From Yaniella flava (lineage in GTDB: Bacteria > Actinomycetota > Actinomycetes > Actinomycetales > Micrococcaceae), in assembly GCF_039529295.1 (NCBI RefSeq), contig NZ_BAAAMN010000029.1:1-64000 (forward strand): a stretch of DNA of 64,000 bases, in the 5' to 3' direction. The position numbers were made by a program, and so were the translations under genes. Shown here piece after piece: positions 36,692 to 44,453 of this stretch (position 1 is its first letter; each line of letters begins with the position of its first letter). The notes below the pieces were generated by a model. It saw only the letters and a list, made by a program, of their open reading frames with translations, searched no databases and was not told where the DNA came from.

Positions 36692-36985
36692 TTAGAGGGC
36701 AAAGGACACTGCGTTGCCGGCTAGGCCAACGAGGGAAGTGGCGTTGTCTTCGCCAGCACCTTCGATTTCGGCGGCGCCGCCTTCTTCACCCATTGGGTCT
36801 TCTTCTGCTGGATCCTCACCTGCTGGATCTTCCTGCATGGGGTCTTCTTGTTCGACCCCTGGATCTGCAGGTGATTCTTCCTCAGCTGGTTCATCCCCAC
36901 CGCAAGCGGTGAGTAATGCTAGAGCGGCAACTCCTGCAAAACCGGCGTACAGCTTGGAACGGTTAGAATCAGTTTTCTTAAACAC
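36692..36985 (-). CDS. Small acidic lipoprotein
   Basis: A 97-residue secreted lipoprotein. The start is GTG at 36985 with AAGGAG 9 bases before it. The signal peptide KLYAGFAGVAALALLTAC has its lipid-bearing cysteine at residue 28, exactly as in the PepSY lipoprotein before dnaG. The rest is a low-complexity acidic tail of EEDP/GEDP-like repeats with no fold visible and a hydrophobic C-terminal end (TSLVGLAGNAVSFAL). The 5' untranslated sequence also resembles the other gene's. Function unknown; probably a product of duplication followed by loss of the PepSY part. Confidence 0.7.
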   Translation of the reverse strand: MFKKTDSNRSKLYAGFAGVAALALLTACGGDEPAEEESPADPGVEQEDPMQEDPAGEDPAEEDPMGEEGGAAEIEGAGEDNATSLVGLAGNAVSFAL

Positions 36986-37189
36986 GGGGTTTATCTCCTT
37001 CGTTCTTTCGGTTCTTTCGTTGTATTTGGTTTTCGAAGATGGTCCTGGGGAGGCCCAACTGGTCAACGAGTCTACGTGCTACGAAAAATTTTTTGCACCA
37101 CCCCGATTCGTGCAGAAGGGCTATTTTCGGGCTTTTGAACCGATTCGACATCCTTGAAAGGGGTCTGATATAGTATTCATTTGTTGCCT

Positions 37190-37261
37190 TCCCCCATAGC
37201 TCAACGGCAGAGCACTCGACTGTTAATCGAGGGGTTACTGGTTCGAATCCAGTTGGGGGAG
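37190..37261 (+). tRNA. tRNA-Asn (anticodon GTT)
   Basis: A full cloverleaf: acceptor TCCCCCA with TGGGGGA, D-arm GCTC...GAGC, anticodon stem CTCGA/TCGAG around CTGTTAA with GTT anticodon, T-arm CTGG TTCGAAT CCAG. CCA is not encoded. A strong terminator follows. Confidence 0.96.
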
Positions 37262-37268
37262 CGAATAT

Positions 37269-37295
37269 GCCCCGTCCATTTGGACGGGGCTTTTT
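37269..37295 (+). terminator. Intrinsic terminator of tRNA-Asn
   Basis: GCCCCGTCC and GGACGGGGC pair perfectly over 9 bases with a 4-base loop, followed by TTTTT. Confidence 0.9.
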
Positions 37296-37658
37296 CTTGC
37301 CCGATTCCGCGACATTCTCGTAGCCCATCGTTGCAATAGCAGTCGAGTAGCGACGCTGATAAGGGAATGGAGCTATCATGTCCTGCCCGAGTAATCGCAT
37401 ATCGTCACTGTATAAAACATCCTGTGATGGAAGTTGCTGGGTATCGCAAATTCGCATCAAGACTCTCGGTCAACGCCTTATAGGCGGCCTCGAATATGGG
37501 GCCCTTTTCATTGCGGCGGTGGTCATGGAACTCTAACGAAACTCTAAGGTACGAAAGCGTGTCGAGGAGGGTTTTTGTTCAAGCATAGCCCTTCAATTGC
37601 TCGAGCAAACCGGGTACTGTGCTTGCTGAGTCGAGCGCTCGTGGGGGAGGCTATAACC
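37296..37658. other. Intergenic region after tRNA-Asn, one doubtful small frame
   Basis: About 360 bases without a secure gene. The only candidate is a 52-residue frame from an ATG at 37378 to 37536 on the plus strand, preceded by GGAATGGAG; its C-terminal half is hydrophobic (YGALFIAAVVMEL). It matches nothing I know and may be chance. Confidence 0.25.
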
Positions 37659-37955
37659 ATGTGGATAGGTTGGAATGAATTCGATATTTTGCTCGGCGAC
37701 GTACATTCACTCAAAACCAAGCGGTCAGTGGTTCGACCGATAGTGGCTGAAATCCGGAAACACTTTCAGATATCTGTCGCCGAAGTAGGCGACGCCCAGC
37801 TGCATCGGCGTGCTCAGATAGGCGTCTCGATGATCAGCGGGGAGCGTTCCCACATAGAAGAGATGCTCAACAGTGTGGAGGAACTGGTAGCGAGAAGGCC
37901 AGAAGTGGAACTGCTGTCTTCGAAACTGCGCGTCCTGCAGGCTTCGGATTTCTAG
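37659..37955 (+). CDS. DUF503 family protein
   Basis: A 98-residue member of the DUF503 (YlxP-like) family: WNEFDILLGDVHSLKTKRSVVRP at the start, then SVAEVGDAQLHRRAQIGVSMI and an HIEEMLNSVEELVARRPEVEL helix. The length suits the family. Function unknown; relatives in other bacteria often sit beside rbfA and infB, which suggests a ribosome-linked role, but here the gene lies apart from them. The ATG at 37659 has GGGGGAGG 8 bases before it; the longer frame upstream has no family similarity. Confidence 0.85.
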   Translation: MWIGWNEFDILLGDVHSLKTKRSVVRPIVAEIRKHFQISVAEVGDAQLHRRAQIGVSMISGERSHIEEMLNSVEELVARRPEVELLSSKLRVLQASDF

Positions 37956-38133
37956 TTCGTAGGATTTTGGCCATTGCCCAATCGATACCTAGAACTTCAA
38001 AGGTTGCACTGACAAACTAGAGGTATCAGGCTAATAAAGTAGAGCACTTCTAGAGATCGTTATCGTCCGGTTTATACTGGTCAGAGATAGCATCATAGAT
38101 TCGACCGCATGACACGTATGAAGGTAGTGACTA

Positions 38134-39021
38134 ATGACCACCAACGGATCGCCCCAGGTGACGACCAAAACTCGGATGAGTTCGCTGCTTGACCTCCTCA
38201 CGACCATCTTCCGGTTGGTACCGAAACAGCTCAGCGACAATCTGTCGCTACTTACTGGTCAGCTCAAAACAAAAGGGATTCGCGCTGGCGCCGGTGCCGG
38301 TATCGCCGTGGTTGGCCTAGTTTTCGGGTCGATCACGTTCATCTCGTTGGTCATTGCACTTATCGGAGCGTTCATGTCTGAGCCGCCCCTCTGGCAGACC
38401 TCTCTGTGGGTGGCCTTAGGTGCATTCGTTCTCATGCTCATTTTGCTCGGCGTTGGCGCGATGGTCATTCGTTCTGGCTTCCCCTTGTTGCCCCCGGAGA
38501 TTGTTCGGGGCGTCAAACACGATATCGGCTATGTATTAAAAGGTAATGCTTTCGACCCAGTAGAATTTGATCGACTTGAAGAGGAACGTCGTCAACAAAA
38601 ACTGGTCGAACAGCAGCGCCGTAAAGAGCAGGCTAAACGCGCCAAGAAAGAGCAGAAGCTCGCGAAGCGACGTGGCGACGCAGCAGAATCCTTGCCTCAA
38701 ACTGAACCTACCGAGGCGCAAATCCGTCACCGCATGGAACTGCGTCGCCGTCACCTGGGTGACATTCGTTCGGGATTCGACGAAAAGACCGACTACCGTG
38801 CTCAGTTCAATACCTTTACTCGTCACGCAACTGGTAATGTACCCGCAGAAAACATTGAGCAAGCGACTTCTCCACTGGCTCCGCACCACTCGGCGGCCCG
38901 AGCTGGCGAAAGAGTCCATGAAGGTGTCGGGTTTGTAAAAGACCGTTGGCAGCCGCTGACTGTCCTTGGTGCATCTGTGACTACGGCGGCAGTTTTATTG
39001 CGTCGTCTACGTCGACGCTAA
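38134..39021 (+). CDS. Phage-holin-like membrane protein (actinobacterial Holin-X type)
   Basis: A 295-residue protein with an N-terminal amphipathic part, two transmembrane helices at about residues 55-80 and 88-113 (GIAVVGLVFGSITFISLVIAL and WVALGAFVLMLILLGVGAMV), and a long charged C-terminal tail with an R/K/E/Q-rich stretch. The pattern matches the Holin-X family (PF07332-type) found widely on actinobacterial chromosomes, where no phage is involved. A short hydrophobic-basic end (TVLGASVTTAAVLLRRLRRR) could make a third membrane contact. Ribosome site GAAGGTAG precedes the ATG. Eighteen bases separate it from the next gene. Confidence 0.75.
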   Translation: MTTNGSPQVTTKTRMSSLLDLLTTIFRLVPKQLSDNLSLLTGQLKTKGIRAGAGAGIAVVGLVFGSITFISLVIALIGAFMSEPPLWQTSLWVALGAFVLMLILLGVGAMVIRSGFPLLPPEIVRGVKHDIGYVLKGNAFDPVEFDRLEEERRQQKLVEQQRRKEQAKRAKKEQKLAKRRGDAAESLPQTEPTEAQIRHRMELRRRHLGDIRSGFDEKTDYRAQFNTFTRHATGNVPAENIEQATSPLAPHHSAARAGERVHEGVGFVKDRWQPLTVLGASVTTAAVLLRRLRRR

Positions 39022-39039
39022 ATTACCAGCTTGTGATAG

Positions 39040-39735
39040 ATGGAAGAACTCCGTTTTGAGGATTATATGAACCGGCCGGTGAATCCGGAGTCCAACGACG
39101 ATGATGAACTCACGGTTATCAACCACTGGCTAACAATCCCGAATTTGGTTACCTTCGTCAGATTCCTGTTGGTGCCAGTTTTTGTCTGGTTCATGTTCCA
39201 AGACGAATACTGGAACGCACTCATTACCCTCATCGTGTTGTTCTCAACCGACTGGATTGATGGTTTCCTGGCCCGCTTACTCAACCAAGTTTCCACAGTA
39301 GGGAAATGGTTAGATCCCCTGGCCGATAGACTGTCGCTTTGGGTTGTCATCATTACCGTTGCTGTATCTGGTGTTGCCCCATTATGGATTGTATTTGCGC
39401 TCGTGGTGCCAGACCTTGTGCTGGCGGGATTGATGGCCATCATCTATGCTGGCAACCCCCAAATGGAAGTGACATTGCTCGGTAAGGCCCGTACCGCAGC
39501 GTTGATGTTGGGCGTGCCGCTTTTGCTATTTGCTGAGGCCCCATTTGTCTCCGAACATTTGTGGTATTCAATCGGTACCGGCATTCTTGCCATTGGTGCT
39601 GGCGGCCACATTATCGCCACACTTGATTACCTTGTCCAAGGCGTCCGCAATGCAGGAAAAATGCGCAGGGCTCATCTCAACCCGAAAAGTAAATCTGATC
39701 GAGATAGATTTTTCGAAACGGCTTCAACTAACTAA
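39040..39735 (+). CDS. CDP-alcohol phosphatidyltransferase
   Basis: A 231-residue membrane enzyme of the CDP-alcohol phosphatidyltransferase family. Its signature D-G-x2-A-R-x8-G-x3-D-x3-D reads DGFLARLLNQVSTVGKWLDPLADR. Five to six hydrophobic segments surround it. It joins a CDP-diacylglycerol lipid to an alcohol such as glycerol-3-phosphate (PgsA) or inositol phosphate; sequence alone does not decide which. Its neighbours, the Holin-X-like gene before and a glycosyltransferase after, suggest envelope lipid synthesis, with the glycosyltransferase perhaps acting on the product. Confidence 0.85.
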   Translation: MEELRFEDYMNRPVNPESNDDDELTVINHWLTIPNLVTFVRFLLVPVFVWFMFQDEYWNALITLIVLFSTDWIDGFLARLLNQVSTVGKWLDPLADRLSLWVVIITVAVSGVAPLWIVFALVVPDLVLAGLMAIIYAGNPQMEVTLLGKARTAALMLGVPLLLFAEAPFVSEHLWYSIGTGILAIGAGGHIIATLDYLVQGVRNAGKMRRAHLNPKSKSDRDRFFETASTN

Positions 39736-39855
39736 GGCCTGTCTTCTGAATGAATAGTTGATAACCAGCCGTCGCTCGACGAAAGAATCGTCGTTTGTGA
39801 TGTCGGTCTGGTTTAGGATCAGTGCGAAAGATTTACTTGTAGGAGTTTTGCTGTA

Positions 39856-41073
39856 GTGCCTCACGACCAACGAACGCCCTTTCGGGTACTGATCGCCGCT
39901 GACACGTATCCGCCACACGTCAACGGCGCCGCAAAATCATGTTTTCGACTCGCGACAGAACTCACCCAACATGGTTATGATGTCCATGTCGTTGCCCCAA
40001 ACCACATCTCGGGGCCAGACATGGTTGAGTTTTACGACGAGGCTACCGTTCATCGTTTGAAGTCCTACGCGGCTCCGACTCACGAGTATTATCGCCTCGT
40101 GATGCCCTGGCACGCCAGCCGGGCTGTACATGAGCTCATCTCCGAGATTTCGCCAGACGTCATTCACGCCCAGTGTCACTATATGATCGGTGACGCCGCG
40201 ATCACTGCAGCTGAACAACGTCGCATCCGACTGATTTGTACCAACCACTTTATGCCCGAGAATTTGGACCCGTTTATCCCCGGTCCGCAATTCTTTAAAA
40301 ACATCGTCTCGAAACAATCCTGGTACGACATGGGCCGGCTCATGCGTAAAGCCAACGTTGTCACCACACCGACACCGCTTTCAGCAGAAAATATGAACCT
40401 CAAGGCACAGTTGGACTACGTGGTACCGGTGTCGAACGGCATCGATGTCGCCAAGTACGAACTGCGCGAAGACGAAAACATTTCTCCGCATCCGCACCCC
40501 ACAGTCCTCTTTGTTGGGCGACTCGCGGTTGAAAAACACGTCGATGTACTACTCAACGCACTAACTCACACTGATACCGCGTTGAATGTGCACGCGGAGA
40601 TCATTGGAGATGGTGAACAACGTGACGATCTGCATGATCTCGCCAAGGAACTAGGCGTCGAGGATCGAGTGACGTTTCGAGGGCTCGTATCCGACGAGGA
40701 ACTACGGGAGGCGTATCTGCGTGCCGATGTTTTTGCTCAACCCTGTACCGCAGAGTTGCAGTCACTGGCTTCTCTCGAAGCGATGAGTGCCTCAACGCCC
40801 GTAGTCTTAGCGAATGCTCTCGCGCTACCGCACCTCGTCAACGAGGGTGTTAACGGCTACCTATTTGAGCCAAATAACCCCGAAGATATGGCAGAAAAAC
40901 TCAATGCGATTCTTGGCTTGAATGCAGAAGCTCGAGCAGCGATGGGGGAGGCATCACATGCCTTCGCCTCGACACACGCGCATGAAAAAATTCTGAACAT
41001 TATCGAGAAGATGTATCGCGGTGCCACGATGGATGAAGTCGCAGTGATGATTTCTGATGCCAAGCTACGCTAG
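39856..41073 (+). CDS. GT4 family glycosyltransferase
   Basis: A 405-residue GT-B glycosyltransferase. The N-terminal domain starts FRVLIAADTYPPHVNGAAKS, and the donor-binding domain holds the nucleotide-sugar motif FVGRLAVEKHVDVLLNAL, then AQPCTAELQSLASLEAMSASTPVV with the E-x7-E pattern. Such enzymes add mannose or glucose to lipids such as diacylglycerol or phosphatidylinositol. Start is GTG at 39856, with TAGGAG 10 bases upstream. The neighbouring phosphatidyltransferase supports a glycolipid role; this remains inference. Confidence 0.85.
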   Translation: MPHDQRTPFRVLIAADTYPPHVNGAAKSCFRLATELTQHGYDVHVVAPNHISGPDMVEFYDEATVHRLKSYAAPTHEYYRLVMPWHASRAVHELISEISPDVIHAQCHYMIGDAAITAAEQRRIRLICTNHFMPENLDPFIPGPQFFKNIVSKQSWYDMGRLMRKANVVTTPTPLSAENMNLKAQLDYVVPVSNGIDVAKYELREDENISPHPHPTVLFVGRLAVEKHVDVLLNALTHTDTALNVHAEIIGDGEQRDDLHDLAKELGVEDRVTFRGLVSDEELREAYLRADVFAQPCTAELQSLASLEAMSASTPVVLANALALPHLVNEGVNGYLFEPNNPEDMAEKLNAILGLNAEARAAMGEASHAFASTHAHEKILNIIEKMYRGATMDEVAVMISDAKLR

Positions 41074-41141
41074 ACTATGTGATCGTGCCCTGTGAAAGGT
41101 GACCAAGGATGTGCATGGATCTTTGGTACTTTATGAGGTGC

Positions 41142-41215
41142 GGGGTGTTAGCTCAGTTGGTTAGAGCAGAGGACTCATAATCCTTTGGTCGCCGGTTCAA
41201 GTCCGGCACACCCTA
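41142..41215 (+). tRNA. tRNA-Met (anticodon CAT)
   Basis: Cloverleaf with acceptor GGGGTGT/ACACCCT (first pair G-U), D-arm GCTCAGTTGGTTAGAGC, anticodon loop CTCATAA (CAT at 41176-41178), T-arm GCCGG TTCAAGT CCGGC. Elongator Met is most likely; CAT could also be the Ile precursor tRNA. No initiator-type C-A mismatch is present. Confidence 0.94.
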
Positions 41216-41237
41216 CGAACACGCTTCGGCATGACAG

Positions 41238-41281
41238 CGCGGAACCGGTCAGATATTTGGTCTGGCTGGTTCCGCGTTTTT
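41238..41281 (+). terminator. Intrinsic terminator after tRNA-Met
   Basis: CGCGGAACC (41238-41246) pairs with GGTTCCGCG (41268-41276) and is followed by TTTTT; an inner GGTCAGA/TCTGGCT-like stem is weaker. Confidence 0.85.
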
Positions 41282-41312
41282 CTCTGTCTGGGTGGAACTG
41301 TGGGTGGAATTA

Positions 41313-41341
41313 GCATGGCGGCTTTGAGCGTGCCGCCATGC
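41313..41341. other. 10-base-pair stem-loop
   Basis: GCATGGCGGC pairs perfectly with GCCGCCATGC around a 9-base loop. It lies in a gene-free stretch behind the tRNA and has no T tract. Confidence 0.5.
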
Positions 41342-41738
41342 AACATCTCTTCTTGTGAAACGCTTGCGACTTGTGCTGCAGCGCCACGTTGTTATCTCCC
41401 TCACTAGTGCCTGCACCACTTCGACCACCGTCGATAACATTCAAACCTCGACACTTGACGTCCCGATCTATCACGGTCGCTGAAGCGAAGTAGCTGTGCG
41501 GTAGTAAACGTCCATGAGATCGTACCGTCGGTAGCGCTTCCTCATCACCACGGTCGTATCTGACAGATACTACGTCTGTGCAAAGTTGTGAGGGTTTTTC
41601 ATCCCTCGACACTTCAGGGTCACTCGGCGGTGAAACCGAATTCATCCAGAACCACGAGGGTGGTATACGGCTGGTCGCCCTCGGGCCCAGTCACACTCTG
41701 TGACGTAAATACCGCACCTCTGGAGTTGAAAGGTTTTT
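41342..41738. other. Gene-free stretch between tRNA-Met and the phosphoesterase gene
   Basis: About 400 bases with no assignable gene. A minus-strand frame at 41310-41645 has no recognisable content. The opening contains a direct repeat of GGGTGGAA near 41290 and 41302, a kind of sequence often left where integrating elements enter beside a tRNA gene; no integrase is present. Taken with the atypical gene that follows, decayed mobile DNA is possible but unproven. Confidence 0.3.
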
Positions 41739-44123
41739 GTGAGTACTCACGAACAGAAAAAACTATCCACCGCTACTAGATGGGCGCCGTTCCAACCTTG
41801 GAAAACCCGTACAGCTGCAGCCACCGGTGCTGCACTGGGTGCGGCAGTCATCGCCATCACGGGGACTGCCGCCGCACCAGCATTCGCCGCTCCATCGGAC
41901 CAGCAGGCGGCTGACGCCGACGCTGCGTGGGAGGAACAAGTCTTTCGAGGTAACGTTGATGTTGTTCGCAGTGATGATGCTGCCCAAGATACGCTCGATG
42001 GGGTTGTCTTTGACGATCTGAACCAGAACTCTACTCAGGATGGGGGTGAGCCCGGCGTAGAAGGTGTGACCGTGTCTAATGGGCGCGAGACGACCACCAC
42101 TGACGCTGAAGGTCGATACGAACTGCCTGCCTATGACAACATGACGGTGTTCGTTACTCAGCCGTCCGGCTATCAGGTTCCGGTGGACGAGGACAATGTG
42201 GCACAGTTTCACTATCACCACCTGCCTGAAGGCTCCCCGGATTTGGACTACGGGGGCCTCGAGCCGACCGGACCACTACCGGACCAGGTCAACTTCCCGT
42301 TGGCCCAGGGTGCGGGCGCAGCGTCCTCGGCGCAGTCGTGTGTGCTGGGTGCCGACGTGCAGACCTACAACACCGAGGAGGTCGAATACGCCCGGGCGGG
42401 AGTTTTTGCCGACCTGGCTACTCGCAACGACTACTCCAGCTGTGGTGCGCTGTTTTTGGGCGATGTCGTCGGAGACGACCTCTCGCTATACCCCGACATT
42501 CGAGACCTGACCTCCATGCTCAACGGCCCGGCTCGCTTCCTTCCAGGTAACCACGACCTGGACTTCGACCACCATGAGGGCGAACATGAATTCGACTCAT
42601 ACCGTGCGGCTCTGGGCCCGGAGTATTACTCTTACGACGTCGGTGACACCCACGTGGTGATGTTATCCAACATCCAATATCCTACCGAGGACGGCGGTTA
42701 CGCCTACAGCCTTGATGAGGATCAGATGGCGTGGCTGCGCGAAGACATCGCCCAGGTACCGGAAGACAAGCTGATTGTGTTGGCTTCCCACGCTCCGCTG
42801 ATCGAGTTCTACTACAGCGACTCGCATCGCATGGCCGACCTCAACGAGATATACGACCTTGTCTCAGGTCACGAGGTAGTAGCGGTCTCCGGTCACACGC
42901 ATATGTCCGAGAACCTGCGCGAGGGAGACCTGGTGGACGGCTGGAGTGAGCTTGTCGGTGAGGAGGGGCTGCCCTTCACCCACTTGACCGTTTCTGCAGT
43001 TTCTGGGCAGTGGTACGAGGGTCGCCTCACCGACGAGGGATACCCCACTTCCATTCAGCGGGACGGCACTCCTCCGGGCGTGCTCACTCTCGATATCGAT
43101 GGCAACGAGGTCACCGAACGATTCTCTCGTACCGGCGACGATGGTTCCGATCAGATGGCGGTGGGTCTTGACACGCCGGCCTATCGGGACTGGTTCAATG
43201 AGAACCAAGACAACGTGGGCGAGGCCCAGGAGCTAGAGGCCCCGAACGTCGTGGCTCAGGACGAGCTCGGGGAGACCTGGTTGACCACCAATTTCTGGAT
43301 GGGCTCCACCGGATCCACTGTGGAGGTATCTATCGACGGTGGCGAGGATCTCCAGACCGCGCGCACTCAGCCGATGAACGGCGAGGAGGTCCGGGTCGGT
43401 GCGGAGTGGTCCGATCCGGTGGCCAACCTAGAGACCCTCGTTCACGGTGGTGCCGTGGCCGACCGCACTTCTCACCTGTGGCGGTCGCCGTTACCAGAGG
43501 ATTTAGAACCCGGTGCGCACACCGCAAAGGTCACTGCCACCGACGTGCACGGTCAGGTTTCCACAGAGACGTACCAGTTCCAGGTCGCTGATGAGAACGG
43601 CAATGTTCCTGGTGCTGAGGGGGATATTGAGATTGAGGCCGATATTCCGGGATTGCCGGGCTCAGGTGACCCCGGCGATGAAGACCAGGGAAGCCTGGTG
43701 CTGTCGATTGACGAAGGAACAGTCGAGATGAATGAGCAGCGCAACGCAGGTGACCGATTCCGTACGTACGGCACACTGCCATCCGTGAATGTGACTGACA
43801 CACGCATCCACGGTGACGGTTGGGCCGTTTCAGGTCAGTCCTCAGACCTGACTTCCGACGCGGCCACCATTGAAGCCAGCCGTCTGGGATGGAAGCCCCA
43901 CGTGGAAGCTTCTAGCAACGGCGCAACCCCCGGTTCCGCCGTGGACTCCCAGATGTCCGGCGGTCAGGGCCTGGCTGCGCCACAGTCCTTAGGCTTAGCG
44001 GATGCTGAAACTCGTATGGGCACCACTGAGCTGAGCGCGGACATAGAGCTCGAGGTGCCGGTTGATACGATGGCAGGGACTTATGAAGGTGCCCTTGCCG
44101 TGTCCTTGTTTCCCGTGGACTGA
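41739..44123 (+). CDS. Secreted calcineurin-like metallophosphoesterase with accessory domains
   Basis: A 794-residue exported protein. Signal peptide residues 1-50 end AAPAFA. Then a short beta domain like MetallophosN (GVVFDDLNQNSTQDGGEPG, residues ~85-170). The phosphoesterase core has ADVQTY, FLGDVVGDD, FLPGNHDLDFDHHEG, LASHAPL and AVSGHTHMSENL, so the dimetal site looks complete (first motif D-x-Q, as in the MetallophosN/C group). A C-terminal MetallophosC-like part follows, then a glycine/aspartate-rich linker and a beta-rich tail that recalls WxL-like surface domains. Start GTG; no LPXTG motif. Codons are richer in GAG than in neighbouring genes, which may mean transfer. Confidence 0.85.
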   Translation: MSTHEQKKLSTATRWAPFQPWKTRTAAATGAALGAAVIAITGTAAAPAFAAPSDQQAADADAAWEEQVFRGNVDVVRSDDAAQDTLDGVVFDDLNQNSTQDGGEPGVEGVTVSNGRETTTTDAEGRYELPAYDNMTVFVTQPSGYQVPVDEDNVAQFHYHHLPEGSPDLDYGGLEPTGPLPDQVNFPLAQGAGAASSAQSCVLGADVQTYNTEEVEYARAGVFADLATRNDYSSCGALFLGDVVGDDLSLYPDIRDLTSMLNGPARFLPGNHDLDFDHHEGEHEFDSYRAALGPEYYSYDVGDTHVVMLSNIQYPTEDGGYAYSLDEDQMAWLREDIAQVPEDKLIVLASHAPLIEFYYSDSHRMADLNEIYDLVSGHEVVAVSGHTHMSENLREGDLVDGWSELVGEEGLPFTHLTVSAVSGQWYEGRLTDEGYPTSIQRDGTPPGVLTLDIDGNEVTERFSRTGDDGSDQMAVGLDTPAYRDWFNENQDNVGEAQELEAPNVVAQDELGETWLTTNFWMGSTGSTVEVSIDGGEDLQTARTQPMNGEEVRVGAEWSDPVANLETLVHGGAVADRTSHLWRSPLPEDLEPGAHTAKVTATDVHGQVSTETYQFQVADENGNVPGAEGDIEIEADIPGLPGSGDPGDEDQGSLVLSIDEGTVEMNEQRNAGDRFRTYGTLPSVNVTDTRIHGDGWAVSGQSSDLTSDAATIEASRLGWKPHVEASSNGATPGSAVDSQMSGGQGLAAPQSLGLADAETRMGTTELSADIELEVPVDTMAGTYEGALAVSLFPVD

Positions 44124-44231
44124 ACCACTCATTCGCGCCAATCGTCGGTGAGTGATACCCCGAGGGCCCGCGAACCTTTCGGATTCGTCACTACCGATGG
44201 GCAGACCATGGCTTAAGGTGATTCGGCGTGA

Positions 44232-44268
44232 GGGGCATGGTTTCGATATTCAATTGAAACCATGCCCC
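44232..44268. terminator. Hairpin after the phosphoesterase gene
   Basis: GGGGCATGGTTTC pairs over 13 bases with GAAACCATGCCCC around an 11-base loop. No T tract follows. It sits in a 330-base gap (44124-44453) that holds no gene and also contains the promoter of the next glycosyltransferase. Confidence 0.7.
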
Positions 44269-44453
44269 GCGGTCGGTTCTGGAACTGCTCGGCGCGGTTT
44301 CTCGAAACGGGCCATATCGTTGCAAATGTAAGGATACGTCCTTGTGTTAGGCTAGTTTTTCGTTGCGTTGTCTGGCATATTCATGTCTCGTCCACGCAAT
44401 TTTTATCCTCGACACGTATATCTGTTGCGGATAGTCTGTCCCAGGGAGTCTTG

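Noticed and set aside
36978..37460. 160-residue minus-strand frame containing TGFEPVTPRL
   Set aside because: This string is the well-known spurious translation of the antisense of a tRNA; tRNA-Asn lies exactly there.
38134..39021. Prophage remnant suggested by the holin-like gene
   Set aside because: Holin-X proteins are common on actinobacterial chromosomes; there are no phage structural or integrase genes nearby.
41310..41645. 111-residue minus-strand frame behind tRNA-Met
   Set aside because: No recognisable domain, no ribosome site, and it runs through a strong hairpin.
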